Of a stretch of DNA of 64,000 bases, positions 44,383 through 57,305 are shown in pieces. Under the pieces are notes generated by a model. It ran no database searches and was not told the origin of the DNA. It saw only the letters and a list, made by a program, of their open reading frames with translations. This stretch comes from Cylicocyclus nassatus (taxonomy: Eukaryota; Nematoda; Chromadorea; Rhabditida; Strongylidae), in contig CATQJL010000112.1 in the NCBI GenBank assembly GCA_958299035.1, positions 82,974,636 to 83,038,635 of the forward strand, read 5' to 3'. The stretch's first letter is position 1. Every line of letters begins with the position of its first letter. The translations under genes and the position numbers were made by a program.

Positions 44383-46730
44383 CAGGGCGTCCCATTAAAT
44401 GTGCTCACTGTTTGGTCGTCAATTCTCGCTTTGATGTCTTCGCCGACCTTTAGATACCTTATTTTCAGCTGTATAAGCCGCGGGGTGGTCCGCTTACATC
44501 GACCAGCCCGAACGCATCAAAGGACCTCTCAACCATAGGTGCGATAAGGTGAGAATGACCCCTCCAGGGTGAAGGGGGTCAAGCGGTCGTAGCCTCTCCG
44601 GGTGAAGGGTGTTTCAGTTGATCAAGAAATCATAAAATGTCGCGGGGGGGAGGAGGGATCCATGGTGTTCTCTCATCATTTTTCCTAGTCAAAGTTTATG
44701 ATTTTCAATTCCTTGCCATCACTGGTTGTCTTTTTCTGAAATTTGAGCCGATGTGCTGCTGGATTAGCGCACAATTATGGTTCTGACCAGCACCTTGCAT
44801 TTTTTACATTTTTTTAAACATCACTCTGCCTGTTCTTGAAATCACCATGGAGAATGTGCATGCGAGAAGATTTGTTTTGGAAAAAAGTTAGACAATTTTT
44901 ACTCATACGAATTTTTCAAAAAAAGGAGGTTCGTAATTTCTGTAAATGAACAGCAACGTCAGCAAGAGAAATGTTTAAACTACCTTGTCCCGCTTTTAGA
45001 GCATATATAGTTTGCCTGGAGTCTGTTGAAAAAGTGCCTGGTGAAGAGTGTGGGTAGTGATTTTCGGATATTTACGAGTTTTTAGGATAGAAAAATCCGT
45101 AACTTCTGTAGGGAAACATCTTGTACGCCTAGACGGTCACCATTGGAACCGCCTCATCCTTCGCTTTCAGAAAATATATACATGGCATGGGGTTCGTTGA
45201 AAAAAGTGCATGGGTGAAGGGTGTCCTGATGATTTCTAGAGATTTCAGTTTTTAACATAAAAAAATTCATAACTTCTGTAGATCCACATCTTGTACGCAG
45301 AGATGGCTACCATTGGAACCGCCTCATCCTCCGCTTTCCGAAAATATAAACTTTACTTAGGTTCCACTAGAAAAAGTACCGGGTGAAGGGTGGATGAGAC
45401 TTTTATAATGGGAGTGCTCAAGTACAGGCTTTTTTACCATTGTGAAAAGACGTCTACTTGAGCACTCCCATTATAGAAGTCTCACTCACTCTTCACCCGG
45501 CACTTTTTCTAATGGACCCCAGACATTGTATACATTCGCTGAAAGCTGAAAAAGAGACGGTTCCAATGGTGGCCATCGCGGCGTGCAAGATGTTCATCTC
45601 CAAAAGTTATGAATTTTTTTATGTTAAAAACTCGAAAATCTTTAGAAATCACTAAGACACCCTTCACCCAGACATTTTTTGGACGGTCAGACATGCTATA
45701 TATTTTTGGAAGCGGAGCACAAGGCGGTTTTAACGGTGACCATATCGCCGTAAAAGATATTCATCTACAGAAGTTACGAATTTTTTATGTTAAAAACTCG
45801 AAAATGTCCAAAAATCACTACTTACACCCTTCACCAAGCCCTTTTTTTAACAGATTCGTCCTTTCCTAACATAAGCAATTCGCGTACGAATATCTCCTTT
45901 GCTTAACCTTACCTCACTGTTGATTTTTTTCTGCTTTTGGTGAGGGCACCTTAGTCCCTGCTCGGGGGTGAAAGGGGGGGGGGGTGAGAAAATTCTCGCA
46001 CTATCGCACCTCTTGCTCTCAACCAAAGGACCCTACAGCGTGCTGCTGTTGCCTGAAAGAATCGTGCGGCATGAGGATCGCTTCTCGAAACACAATGAAG
46101 TGGCTGAGCAGTTCGTGGGAAAATTTGGAAAAGTGCTGCTTATACACCTGAAAATAGGGTACCATATTGTAGTGCTGGCTTCACCTTAGATTTACTAGGA
46201 AGCAAATCATCAATCTCTCCTCACTACTGTTGGACTACGGTAGGAACCTCGACAAGGATTCCAGGCTATGGGTACGTAGTTCTCAGAAAAAAAATGATCA
46301 TGTCAAAAACTCTTTTACTAAGGTAATAAAAGCTGCTGATTTTGAATATGAAATTTTCACTTTACTGTGATGCCTCTTTTCTAAGTTATTCCAAAAATCG
46401 TAGCAGTTGAATTTTCAGCATTTGTCAGAAATGCTATTACACCGTCAAAAAGCTGAAAATACTCGTAAAAAGTTGTGTAGTTGCGCGAAAGCCTTGGCAC
46501 ACGATCGCCCAAATTTTCAAAAAAAATCATCAAATGGCTTGAATCACGATCTCCTATTCTGGAAGTTCTAACCGTTTTTCTACAGTAACGAAGAGCGATC
46601 GGTGATTCGCCCTATACTGCAAATCGCTGAAAAAGAAACTAAGAATGGTGACTAAAGGTCAGCGAAAGACACCAAAGCGAGAAAGTTATTAACAATCAAA
46701 AACAGTGCGCACATTCAATGGGACACCCTG
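44383..46730. mobile_element. Mariner/Tc1-type MITE with internal repeats, 2.35 kb
   Basis: TIRs begin CAGGGCGTCCCATTAAATGT and CAGGGTGTCCCATTGAATGT, flanked by TA. The interior is a stack of units of about 170-190 bases, each with a CACCATTGGAACCG-like core (45137, 45309, and inverted at about 45550 and 45730). They are arranged around a central palindrome (about 45390-45482, arms with GAGTGCTCAAGTA / TACTTGAGCACTC). No transposase. Confidence 0.85.
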
Positions 46731-46732
46731 TA

Positions 46733-47701
46733 TATATCTTTCTTTGAAACTCATCAGATCTTAAAAAGAGGATGAGTTTATTGCTTACGAACAAGCAGCA
46801 CTGTGGACTAAGCCGATGTAAACACTTACTGTGAAGTTCTCGTTTATTACGTTTCTCAAAGAAGACAGTACTACTGCAGAGAACATTGAGATAGCTGGAT
46901 CAAGCCTATTTCAAAGCACTTCTTGGAACAAAGCAGGTGCACATGTTCTTTTTTTCGCAGTGGCCAGAGCTGCCTAAGTTCTGAAAAGTCGTAATTAGTT
47001 ATTCAAACTTCCTCGTATAAACGCTGTATCTATCACGTTTCTGAGCTAGCATTTCAGGAATTCACTATAGAATAAGTCACATCTTGATTTCCATCAATTG
47101 CCGTGATCGTTTTAGAACACTGCCATGCTATAACAATGTTTTTCCTTTTTGAGGAGTCTCCTCCAAGCTGTTTTTGAATTTTTTGTATGCGAAGAATGCA
47201 GGGGGTAATTATGGGGCTTGGGGTTTCCTTTTTGCCTCAATTTCTTTCGTGGTTTTCTATGTGAGAAATTGAAGGGCTAGCTTTACTTATTTTACATATA
47301 GGCCAGGTGCGTGCTCTTTTTGCGGGGTTACGGTAGTCCGACACTTGACGTCAATTTATATGATTCTAATTTTTTTTGTGATTGTAATAAATTCACAAAA
47401 CAAAACTGAAAACATGTCAAGTCATTGCTGAAACCAGCGCTACCCAAGAACGGGCTTCCGAGGATGCTGAATTCATCAAGCAATTCTGTATCAGAACAGG
47501 GTTGAAACTGCAGCTGTTTGCATAGTACACTCAAATTCCAGAAACTGCTCAAAAAAAACTGCTGTTACGGTACATCTGATGTAAGTAAACTTCGCTCAGG
47601 CCTTTGTACCATAGTGCTTCTTCTTTGAGCGAAAAATTTAGCACATCCCCTTTCCTCACGAAAAGGGACCACCACTGATAGAAATGTGAGATATTTTTTA
47701 C
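46733..47701 (-). other. Downstream region of secreted-gene copy 2
   Basis: About 46970-47200 aligns with 13190-13420 of copy 3, and about 47290-47700 with 5799-6200 of copy 1. Cys-rich frames exist (for example at 47328-47552 minus), but splice sites could not be confirmed. Confidence 0.4.
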
Positions 47702-47842
47702 CTCCGTTTTTTTACAAAAAGAGTCGCATCCTTCATTTGCTAATTTTTTGACAAGAGGATCCTTGCTATTTATTCCTTCGCAGAGACTAACCACTGTGCC
47801 AAGGTTGAAGAGAAGCAGAAGGCCAATAAGAACCCACCTCAT
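47702..47842 (-). CDS. Small secreted Cys protein, exon 1 (copy 2)
   Basis: Forty-seven codons. The signal peptide MRWVLIGLLLLFNLGTVVS is followed by LCEG, SKDPLVKKLA and EGCDSFCKK, with three cysteines at positions matching copy 1. The start ATG lies one base behind CACATTTCAG, an acceptor-like site placed as in copies 1 and 3. The exon ends in phase 0 at GAG|GTAAAA. The open frame continues to 97 codons without the intron, but the donor agrees with the other copies, so I stop at it. It is likely secreted; the family and function are not recognised. This copy and copy 1 look intact; copy 3 is dead. Confidence 0.75.
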
Positions 47843-48683
47843 CCTGAAATGTGAAAAAATTCACAACTTATGACAGTGTGTGACAATCGTGTTGGAGAGA
47901 TTCTTGGGAGCTTCGATACGACGACGAACGGAATGCTATTTCATCAGATTATTACACGGAGATCATTAGCTGCCTTTTATAAATGAAATTTGAGAGTTTC
48001 AGCCAGAGCAGCAGTTTGGTAACATCAGCGTATATCGCAGGCCTATGTCCAGCTTCTCAAACAGGCGCCAATGCAGATCCTCTAAGCTTCTTGGAGCTTT
48101 GAAGTAGGAAAATGCTAAACGCCCTTGTGCTACCTCATTCTGGCTTCGTTATACTTTTCACTTGAGTAAGTTGGATATCGTTTGGGAGAGAGAAACGCGA
48201 GGGGAACGTCGTACAGTATCGGAACCAGGGCCAGCGTGAAAATCATGAATGCACGCAGGATTTGTTTTGGAGTTGAAGCAAGAAGGCGTTGTAAATCATA
48301 AGCAGGCAGGCTAGCAGGCATGTAACGGGGCACTTAAACGACGCATACACTTAAAAGCAAATCGAATGCAAAACTAAAATCAGCAAATGTCTTGCTTACA
48401 GCGTAAAGACAAGCATATGATACCAAAATTGGACTAATGCACATGATATCTTTCTCAAAAATGTTCTGTAAAAACTTTGAAAATTTACGTAGTACGTGAT
48501 TGTAACGGAGATGTCTAATGGCAAATCCCGGTAGAACTTCATCGATGGAGAAACACAGGTTTGAGTGCAAGAATTTATCCTTATGGCGCAAAACTAAAAC
48601 AACACGAACAAAACGCTATGTACAGCAACGAGGCTTCAACCGATTCGCCCTCGCAGCAGGGTCTCTAGGCTATCTCTATCGAA
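47843..48683 (-). other. Upstream region of secreted-gene copy 2
   Basis: Homologous to 5040-5530 upstream of copy 1, and its distal part (48360-48530) to the flanks at 12190 and 19130. A short minus ORF (48130-48333) is not conserved in frame. Confidence 0.45.
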
Positions 48684-48885
48684 GGCCCCGGGCAGACTTT
48701 ACACGATTTGATCGTCGCGACTGAATCGCGACGAGACAACTGTAACAACATCATTCCATGCCGATCAACTTGCATTCGGTTGTGATACTTTTCTAGCCCA
48801 AAATTTTTGAATGTGAAATGAAAATGAATGGAAATTTTGGCGATTAGATCGCGACGATTAAGTCGCGTGAAGTCTGCCCGGGGCT
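48684..48885. mobile_element. 202-bp PIF/Harbinger-like MITE, copy A
   Basis: GGCCCCGGGCAGACTTTACA at the left and CTGCCCGGGGCT at the right are inverted repeats. The interior matches copy B (58504-58705) in the opposite orientation. The flanks GAA/TAA are imperfect. Confidence 0.85.
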
Positions 48886-50118
48886 TAAGGGGGAGGTCCG
48901 CCTCTCTTGACGGCTCTTTTAAACTACCTGGAGCGCTCTCTTCACGTTCTGGCTGGTCCCCTCTGTCCACTGGTATTTATACCCTGCTGAAAGGTCGAAT
49001 CGGCCTCTGCTTTTCCGCCAGTAATGATGGTAGGTCGGTGACCCGCGCCATCCAACATAATAACATTTTCCAGAAAACTCGCTTTTGATCGCATAAAGGT
49101 CGTTGAACTAATGTGTGATTTTGCGAATTTACATGAACTTTCAATTTTTTACATAGACGACTTCTCTGGTGAAAAGTTTATTCTTGAGAGTAGATTTTCA
49201 ACGTCGTTCTTTTCTTTGAAATGATTTCAGCAGATTTCTGCATTCTGAATCTTCGTCAGGTTGTGCCATTTGGCGTATGCTTCGCTTTTTATCAAAGAGG
49301 CCTTCGTGAGATTATGTGAAGTCATGAGGATTTCGTTTAAACGTTGAAAAGGCGACGCGTGGCTCTGGACAGAACTTCAGAAAATCTTGCATAGATGTGC
49401 TCACAAGGGAATGGTCAGAAATCGAAGTGGCCAACTCAAGCAAGTTGTATACAGTTAGTTGCAGCATAAAACGCTGACTCTAAATCTGTCTTTCGTATCT
49501 GCAGAGTTTTGTGGGCGAAGCTATAAGCCACTAAAAGTCATTATTTTGCTAAGAAACTGTGCGTGTAAAGGTCAAACTTGGACGTACAAAGCTATTCTCG
49601 GCTCAGTGTTGGACCAAAACATGTAACTAGGTCAGTTCATATGGCTCGTACCTAAAGGTGAGCTAAAAGAGCAATGATCTATTCAATTTCGCAGTTTTTG
49701 TGGACGATTTTTTTCGCATAACTTCGCCTACAAAGGCGCGCTACAGGTACGGAAGACGATTTGAAATCAACTTTCTATGCTGCATTGATTGGTATGCAGC
49801 TTGTATGAATTGGCCACTTCGTCTTCTGACTATTTTCTTGTCAGTGCCATTAATATAGTTACGAAGCATAATTAAAGAAACTTAATCATGTAAAGCAAAA
49901 ATTTCTTGAAGAATATTTCATCCCTAATTGATGAAGAAACGACTTATTCGTAATGCATGCGAAGCGGTATGACATCAAATCTACTAACAATAAGTATGAG
50001 CTATAGGGGCAATAATAATGATTAAAAACTATAAAAATTCGTGTCAAGTTCGATTAGGTAACCTAATGCCAACTTTGAGAGTCCTGGTCTGGAACAGAAA
50101 AAAATCGAAGCTATAAAC
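48886..50118. other. Non-coding, diverged local repeats
   Basis: About 49370-49510 resembles about 50740-50850 (AAAACGCTGA...ATATCTGCA), and 49880-50010 resembles about 27440-27550. No gene was seen. Confidence 0.4.
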
Positions 50119-50492
50119 TCAGACAGTCGAAGGGATACCTCCGGTGGGCATATGGCGCAAGTCTGCCACTTCGCGCTCCGGAGCCCTGCCATTTTACGCA
50201 TTTTTGTGCTCCTGGGCTCTCCCAAAAGTGGCGCACCTCCGGAGCAGAGATCTGCGCGTTGCGAAGAGGGGTCTCATTCATTCACTGTGACTTCACGGTG
50301 ACGTCACAAACAGGACGAACGGGACCCCTCTCCGGGACGCGCAAATCTCTGCTCCGGAGGTGCGCCACTTTTGGAAGAGCCCCGGAGCAGCAAAATGCGT
50401 GAAATGGCTCAGGCTCCGCAGCGCGAAGTGGCAGTCCTCCGCTGGGGAAAGCCCTGCCACTTCTGCTCCGGAGGTATCCCATCGGCGTCTGA
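50119..50492. repeat. GC-rich foldback element
   Basis: Arms of about 170 bases pair (GGGATACCTCCGG with CCGGAGGTATCCC; TGCGCCACTTTTGG-like blocks). The centre is GTGACGTCAC, a perfect palindrome. It is much richer in G+C than its surroundings. Confidence 0.85.
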
Positions 50493-50965
50493 GAACTTCT
50501 GTTTATCCACACATTATACTCCGATATTACTCATTTTCCATTTGATATTATCGCTAGAAATTGCACAATTCCATTTTGACTTGAGTTCGGAAACTGCAGA
50601 GTTCATGGCCTCGCTTATGTCCAAAAGATAATATGCGCAAGGATATGTTGTTCTTGTTGAGCTGCATAAGGACAAATGTTCCCACTAATCAGATTTTTTG
50701 TACATAATCTTCGTTGCAACCATAAAATTACTGACAAGGGAATGCCGCTTGATCAAAGTGGCAATAAGAAAGCCAATGTACACCAACGAGTGAGGCTTAA
50801 AACGCTGATCACAAATATACCTTCATATCTGCAAAGCATTTTTAAAAGAAATTATGAGCTTTTCTTATGCCAAGTTTTCGCCCATATTAAGCAGCGAAAT
50901 AGCGATAATTTCCACATAGAAGCATGTGGGCTTAAACAAACCTCCTGATAAGCAAGGTATTCTAA
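50493..50965. other. Non-coding spacer
   Basis: It contains the partner of the local repeat at about 49370-49510. Nothing else was seen. Confidence 0.35.
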
Positions 50966-51694
50966 GGCCCGTATGCACGTACATCCCCGCGGGGAGGGAA
51001 GGGGATCTGAGAGGGGAAGCGTCATATCTCGCTAGTCCACATATCTTTCTTCTTCTTTCTCTATCTCGCTTATGAAGTTTCTCATACACTGATACTTGCG
51101 CATAACGGATGCCAGGTTACTGCCATACAAGATTAGATAATCACTATTTCGTCTGATCCCCTGGGGATCCCCAGGGGATCACCTCACATTTTCAAAGTCA
51201 TTTATCTTCCTGAAAACTCAATGAAAACGCTGCAAAATGTACTGAAGATATACTACGATACTGCTGAGCATATTTTCGACAGAAAAAATGGAATCTGAAG
51301 ATTTCGATTTTTTCGATAATCCCTGGCTCGCGAGCAGCGGTTCATCAAAGATTTTAATATTTTAAAATTTCACTCATTTCTACCGCAAACATGTTTAGCA
51401 GTGCTGTAGTACATCCTCAGTGCAATTTTAGAGCATTTTCATTGAGTTTAAAGAAGATAAATGACTTTAAAAATGTGAGGTTATCCCCTGGGGATCCCCA
51501 GGGAATCAGACAAAGTTGAATATCTAATCTGTAATGGTAGTAACCTGGAATCCGTTATGCGCAAGTATCAATGTATGAGAACCTTCAAAGGCAAGACAGA
51601 GAAAAAAGAAGAAAGATATATAAACTAGCGAGATATAGCGTTTCTCCTCTCAGATCCCCTCCCCTCCCCGCGGGGATGTACGTGCATACGGGCC
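50966..51694. mobile_element. PIF/Harbinger-like palindromic MITE, 729 bp
   Basis: Ends GGCCCGTATGCACGTACATC inverted at both sides, with TAA duplicated (50963-50965 and 51695-51697). Arms of about 240 bases include the perfect palindrome TCCCCTGGGGATCCCCAGGG near each inner edge. Confidence 0.9.
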
Positions 51695-51797
51695 TAATAC
51701 TGTCTGAACATTTCCGAGTAATGCCCTGCCGTTTTGTTATTCACGGGTCGTCAATTTCTTTCTGAGCCACACTTCTATTTCAAATACTATAAACTAC

Positions 51798-52618
51798 TAG
51801 CTGGCTTACCCGGCTCCGCCGTATCCGGACCAAACTTGGCACACATACACTTCGGGCCCCGGCGGGTGTCACAGTCCACTTTTCGTTATCGATCGATGTC
51901 GATTTTACCGTTTTTTATCGATTTTTTTGCAGAGTTCACCTACAGGGCTAGGAGTTGGCACAGGGGGAAGTGAGCATGGGGATTTCGAATACAATATTAG
52001 TTTTCAGGATCGTCCATTACTTTTATCGATTTTATCGATTTTTTTTGTAAAATTTGACCTGCGGGGCTGGGAGTTTGCACAGGGGGTAATCGAGCATGCA
52101 GATTACGAATACAATATTAGTTTTCAAGATCGTCCATTACTTTTATCGATTTCATCGATTTTTTTGTAAAGTTTGACCTGCGGGGCTGGGAGTTTGCACA
52201 GGGGTGTAATCGAGCATGCTGATCACCCCCCTTGGGGATGATCAGCATGCTCGATTACCCCCCTGTGCCAACTCCCAGCCCCCTAGCTCAAACTTTGCAA
52301 AAAAAATCGATAAAATCGATAAAAGTAATCGATAATCCCGAAAACCAATACTGTATTCAGAATCCCCATGCTCGATTACCCCCCTGTGCCAACTCCCAGC
52401 CCCGTAGGTGAACTCAGCAAAAAAATCGATAAAAATCGATAAAATCGATATCGATCGATGATGAAAAGTAGCCTATGACACCCGCCGGGGCCCGAAGTGT
52501 ATGTGTGCCAAGTTTGGTCCGGATCGGTTCAGAAATGGAATTTTCTATTCGGAACATACGTACACACATACATACAGACAGACAAACAGACATTCAGCTT
52601 TATATATAAGATAACCTG
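51798..52618. repeat. Repeat family R, complete palindromic copy
   Basis: Left and right halves pair about 52232 (GAGCATGCTGATCA / TGATCAGCATGCTC). The left half contains two tandem units of about 122 bases (about 51986-52107 and 52108-52230), rich in ATCGATTTT. The right end holds TTCTATTCGGAACATACG and a CATACAGACAGACA run. Partial copies are at 1-40, 1845-2008, 11780-12030 and 12755-12905. The class is unresolved. Confidence 0.85.
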
Positions 52619-55489
52619 TTATAGGAAATAGCTTTGCAGGTATGAAAGGTATTTTTTAGATTAGCGTTTTGAGCTTTATTCTTCGGCAATATTGTCTACA
52701 AAAGTTTTTTTTGTTTCTTTAGTTGGCCACAAAAGCTTATGAAACATAAGAGAAGATCGTATAGGTATCATTCAAAGCTTTTTTTCCTTTTTATGATGAC
52801 TATGTTTTCAACTGCCGCATATCATTCGGTGGCGAGTAATACATGATTCAGTCAAGTCTGAGGAAAGCCTTTCAGTTTAGGTTCACTTTGTCACAAGCCT
52901 TGATTTCCTTCCTGATTGGGCGAACTTTGAACTCAGAATTTGTCCGTAAGTTGAGTGCGTTTTTTATGGAAAATCTTTCTAAGCGTGCATCTCTTTATTA
53001 CAGGTAGGTGTGGGAGAGATGGGTTCGGAGTCGTCTCTAACGGTTAAGCTCCGATCGTCTTTGCGGAATGTCTAGAGCTCAACAAGCAATCTTCTGTGAG
53101 CAAATTACAAATTGATCATTAAACACAGTGATAACATGGAAAACCTGCTCAGCCCGGTCCACCCCAAGTTGGGGGTATTAGCATTCGGCACCTTAGACAG
53201 TAGAAGCCCCTATTAACCCAACGCCTATATCGCGGTGCAAAATGCCGCTTCGAAAGCAAGAAGATCGCTGTGGAATAGGGAAGAGGCATGAGCACCCCAA
53301 GTCCGCACCACCCACTCCAGTAATGCCGCCCGGTTATGGTACCTTGTCGGATCTTCGCGGTTATGGTACCTTGTTGGATCTGTGCGTCCATCCAATCACC
53401 GGCCCGTAAAACCAACCTGGGGTTTTTACTGGACAGGTATTGTTGGGGTTTTTGCGGATTTTCGATTTCAAATTCGGAATCAGGGACATGAGAAGGCCCC
53501 GGAGCGATCAAAACATGAAAGTCGAGAATTTGGGTGGACGGTGCCTTCAAGACCGCATGTATTATATCTCCGCCTGGGGGGGGGGGGATCACAGCTTCAA
53601 AAAAGCTTTATATCCTGAAGCTCCAGATATCTGAGCTTCACGTCACATCCTTAAAGGTAGCGTACGGGCAGAATCTCAACTTCTATTTTTTTGCCTTATC
53701 CAGGCCTTTTCATGGCCTTTTCATGATTCTAAATGTAGCCTTCAAAATGCGTGATTTTTCAAAAAACCCCATTTTTGAGACAAATTTGTGAGAAACGTGG
53801 ACGAGTGTTCCCAATGCTATTCTTGTCGAAAGCAACATCAACAGGTAGATACTATGTGTTCGATTGTGTTTGCCACATGAGAACACGTCAAGGGACGAGA
53901 AGGGTTCGTTCAAGGAGGCGGGCCGTGCGAGGAAGTGGGCGTGGTCTTCGAGGCTCGGCCCTTTTCTGCTCCGATTTTCTCCTTTCGAAGGGGTGTTCGA
54001 AAGTCAGATTTGCGCGATAGTGTTAGATTAAGGTCCTGGTACTGGGTTATGATAGTAGTCGAAAATGTCCGGATCTGTCTGGATGCTGCCATTAGGTATT
54101 CCTGCTACCTTCACTATGAGCATATTAGAGACGAAAATTCGTGTCAGCCGCATTTTCCAGCTTTTTGTATGATACCCTAATGATCCCAAGCTTCAATCGT
54201 CTTTTATCATTTTTCTTTCTTCGAAGTTGTACCCATGCCTAGCTTAACGATACTTAGCAGAAAATGGTCAGAACTCAACCCAGCCATGCCAAATAAGCTA
54301 TGTATATCATCGGACTCGCACCGGAAATGCTTAGTTCAAATATATGTTTATTAACTGCCATCACTATCTAGATTATGGGCCTTTGCATTTGCAGCTTGTC
54401 GAGTAATCTGTGACCATGTTCCACAAACTACATTGCAGAAAACTTGCATAGGTTTTAAGTGAATGTGCTTCTCCAATCAGAATACCCATAGCCATTGTAA
54501 GTCGCGCCATCGGACTGCCTTTTAACGATATATTCGTTGGAACTGATAAAATTTTCATATTTGAACGCTCATAACTCTGTCCAGATAATCGTTTAGCAGA
54601 TAATAAACAAAATTTTAAAATCAGCTCTCAAGCCGAGTTCGATGGCTTACAGTTTGTTTGGAATGGCTGGGTTAAGCTCTGACCATTTGACACTGAGCTT
54701 CAACCAAATTTGACAAGACTCTCTATTATTACTGATTATGAGTTCAAGGCCCCTACTGAAATTGCGCATGTTCCCGTTTAATTCAAAATTTCCCGCTGTC
54801 TGAGAGGAGTAATTGTTTTTAGCATGACAAATTGTGTTTTCATCTCCCATTGCTTATCGCATCAGCAATGTGAAGAGTCACTATACATCTGTTTCTGTTA
54901 TGCGTAACTGTGATTAATTTGCGGAGGATCTCTCACAAATGGCCGAAACAATAAAAATTCAAAATAACATTCATATTATTCCACAAAAGCGACGCTAACT
55001 ACACCTCGACGGTTTCATTTCCACGGCAACCATATCCGATATTAGTTTGCCAATCAAGCGCCATCAATTATTGAAAAATTCTCTCAAACACCCATAATCA
55101 GAAAGGTTGAAGGCATGTATACTGGGCTGAGAAACTCTGCCACCATGGAGTTTGGAATTCGCCATTTCTGCTATCGGACCTCATTGTTTGTTCATATTCG
55201 GTTTCATTCATGATAGTGTGTGAACTCGTACTCCGAGTTTGCCTTCTGCCGCGTATGGACAAAGAATTTCTCCAAAACTTGGTCGTCTTGCCCGAACCGA
55301 TCTCCTTCCACTCAAAGGCTCAACTTCGTTCTCGAAGTGTTTATCCCCCACTAATGGCTGACTTATTAGTGAGAAAGCAGCTAATCCCAGTGGGGGAGGC
55401 TTTCAATAGAAGCTAAAGCGACGTCGTCGTGGCGCAACTTTCAATTAGCCACCAAACCTGAGCGAGACGTTGAAAAACTTATGAGTAGA
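52619..55489. other. Non-coding region
   Basis: No gene was recognised. About 53327-53372 has a short tandem repeat (GTTATGGTACCTTG). A G tract of about 12 is at 53577. A weak inverted repeat (AACCCAGCCATGCC at 54278 with GGAATGGCTGGGTT at 54660) spans 54249-54705. Confidence 0.4.
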
Positions 55490-57305
55490 GGGCAAGCCAC
55501 GTGCGAAAGCTCAGGTAATGGCTATAGATTAAAGCTTTGCATTCCTTTCACAGCGTCTTCAAACCAATTTAGGTCTGTCTGAGTCAATAACAGCGATCTC
55601 ACCAATATTGAAATTAAGTTTTCCTCTTTCTTTACTTTTTCTTTCAAAAATGTGTATTGTCCTAGTTCCCCAACTTTCTTTTCTATGGAAATGACAGTAC
55701 GTTTTGTCTACTTTGCTATTTTTTTGTTTTGAAAATCTAGAACATTACTTGATTTCTTTTCGCAAATGTAGGCTAAAATGTAGGCTAAGTATAAATTCGA
55801 ACCCTCGCAAAAAGTTTTCAAATGATTCAGTGAGTTATAGGCCAGCAAATTTTTTCGAAAAATCTCAAACGTTCTCCGAGTTTACCGCGAAAAAAAAATT
55901 TTTTTTTGAACCGTTAGTCTTTATTTGGTACGGACTGTGCAGCCTTTCTTTGTTTTTTTGGGTCATTTGCAAAAAACCCCCAAGAAATCTATGTTTATCT
56001 ACGATGTATCTAGGTACTATATTTTCTCAATTTGGTATGCCGTGCAAGGGTAGAGAAGAAATCATTTTTTTCCTTCCCCTCTCCTCCCCCCGTTTACTAG
56101 TTTATTGTCAGATCTGTCCTTTCCTATACTACGCTAATTTGACTGTGTGCTTGGCTGTCTTTTCCAGACATAGTGCGCTCCTCATAAAAGCACCGCTGTT
56201 TTTCACATCTTCATTCCTTTTCCTTTCTTTTCAACAAAAAATCATTGATTTATATATAATGTTAGCGATTGTCCCGGTTTCTTTTTTAAGACATCTCTTC
56301 ACAAAAATTCACAAAAAGTGTGGCTTACAATAAATAATGTGTCAGAAAAGGCAAATGTTGTTGCTATCGCAAAGTAATTGGGACAAAAAGGAGTGGAAGA
56401 ACAGCAGGTCGATTTTTTTGAGAGGTAGAATTTGACAAAATCGTTTTGGAATGAGGGTGCTGTCCTTAGCCACAGCTCCGCGTTTTGCTTAAATTACTGA
56501 AAATACAGCGGGCCGTTAACTTCGAAATTTTGGAAAATGGGGCGTGGCCATGCTCCAGAAAACTTTGTTTGTAAAGTTAAGCTGATTTTTTGGAATTTCC
56601 AAAAATCGTTTCAACTTTACATATAAAAACAAGTGCAGAATTATGTGAATCATGTAAGAAACCTCATAAATTTTTGCGAGCTATTCTCGGAGGAACGAAA
56701 ACAAATATTATAAAAAGTATAGAATAAATAAAATGTAAAATGAATACTTCCAAAATACTGTAAGTGTCAATCACGCCCTTTTTCAGAGTTTTGGAATTAG
56801 ATAATTGCAAAAATACGGAAGCCAAATCATTCTCAAGAGGGCATTGATAGAGGTTTTTCCCTCATTTTAGTCTCCACTTTTTGCTTACATTTATTTTAAT
56901 CAAACAAATATGAAAGCTAAAATTATTTCCAAAGGGCGTGAAAGAATTTTTTACCTTTTCTCATTTTAGTTTCCCCTTTTTGTTTACAGCTAGATAGTTT
57001 GCAAAAATATAGAAGCTAAAATCATTTTCAAAGGTCTTTACAGAATTTCTTGCGTTTTCTCACTTTAGTTTTCCCTTTTCGCTTACAGTTAAATTATTGC
57101 AGAGATGTGGAAGTTAAAATCGTTTTCAAAAAGCGTCGATAGAATTTTTTACCTTTTTCCATTTTGATTTCCCCTGTTTGCTAACACTCATAGCATCATT
57201 TACCGTGCTCAAAAATATGTGCAGAACTGAAGCCATAGAACTGAGCACTGATATAAATGCCAATCCTTTACGTTTCCATGACAAGTACAATAAAACAGTA
57301 GCAGA
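55490..57305 (+). repeat. Duplicated block 2, first part
   Basis: Collinear copy of 23560-25362. A 209-codon ORF here (55704-56333) corresponds to interrupted sequence in block 1, so it is not a gene. Confidence 0.85.

Noticed and set aside
55704..56333. 209-codon ORF as a gene
   Set aside because: The collinear segment of block 1 is interrupted; composition is low-complexity Phe/Leu/Ser from T-rich DNA.
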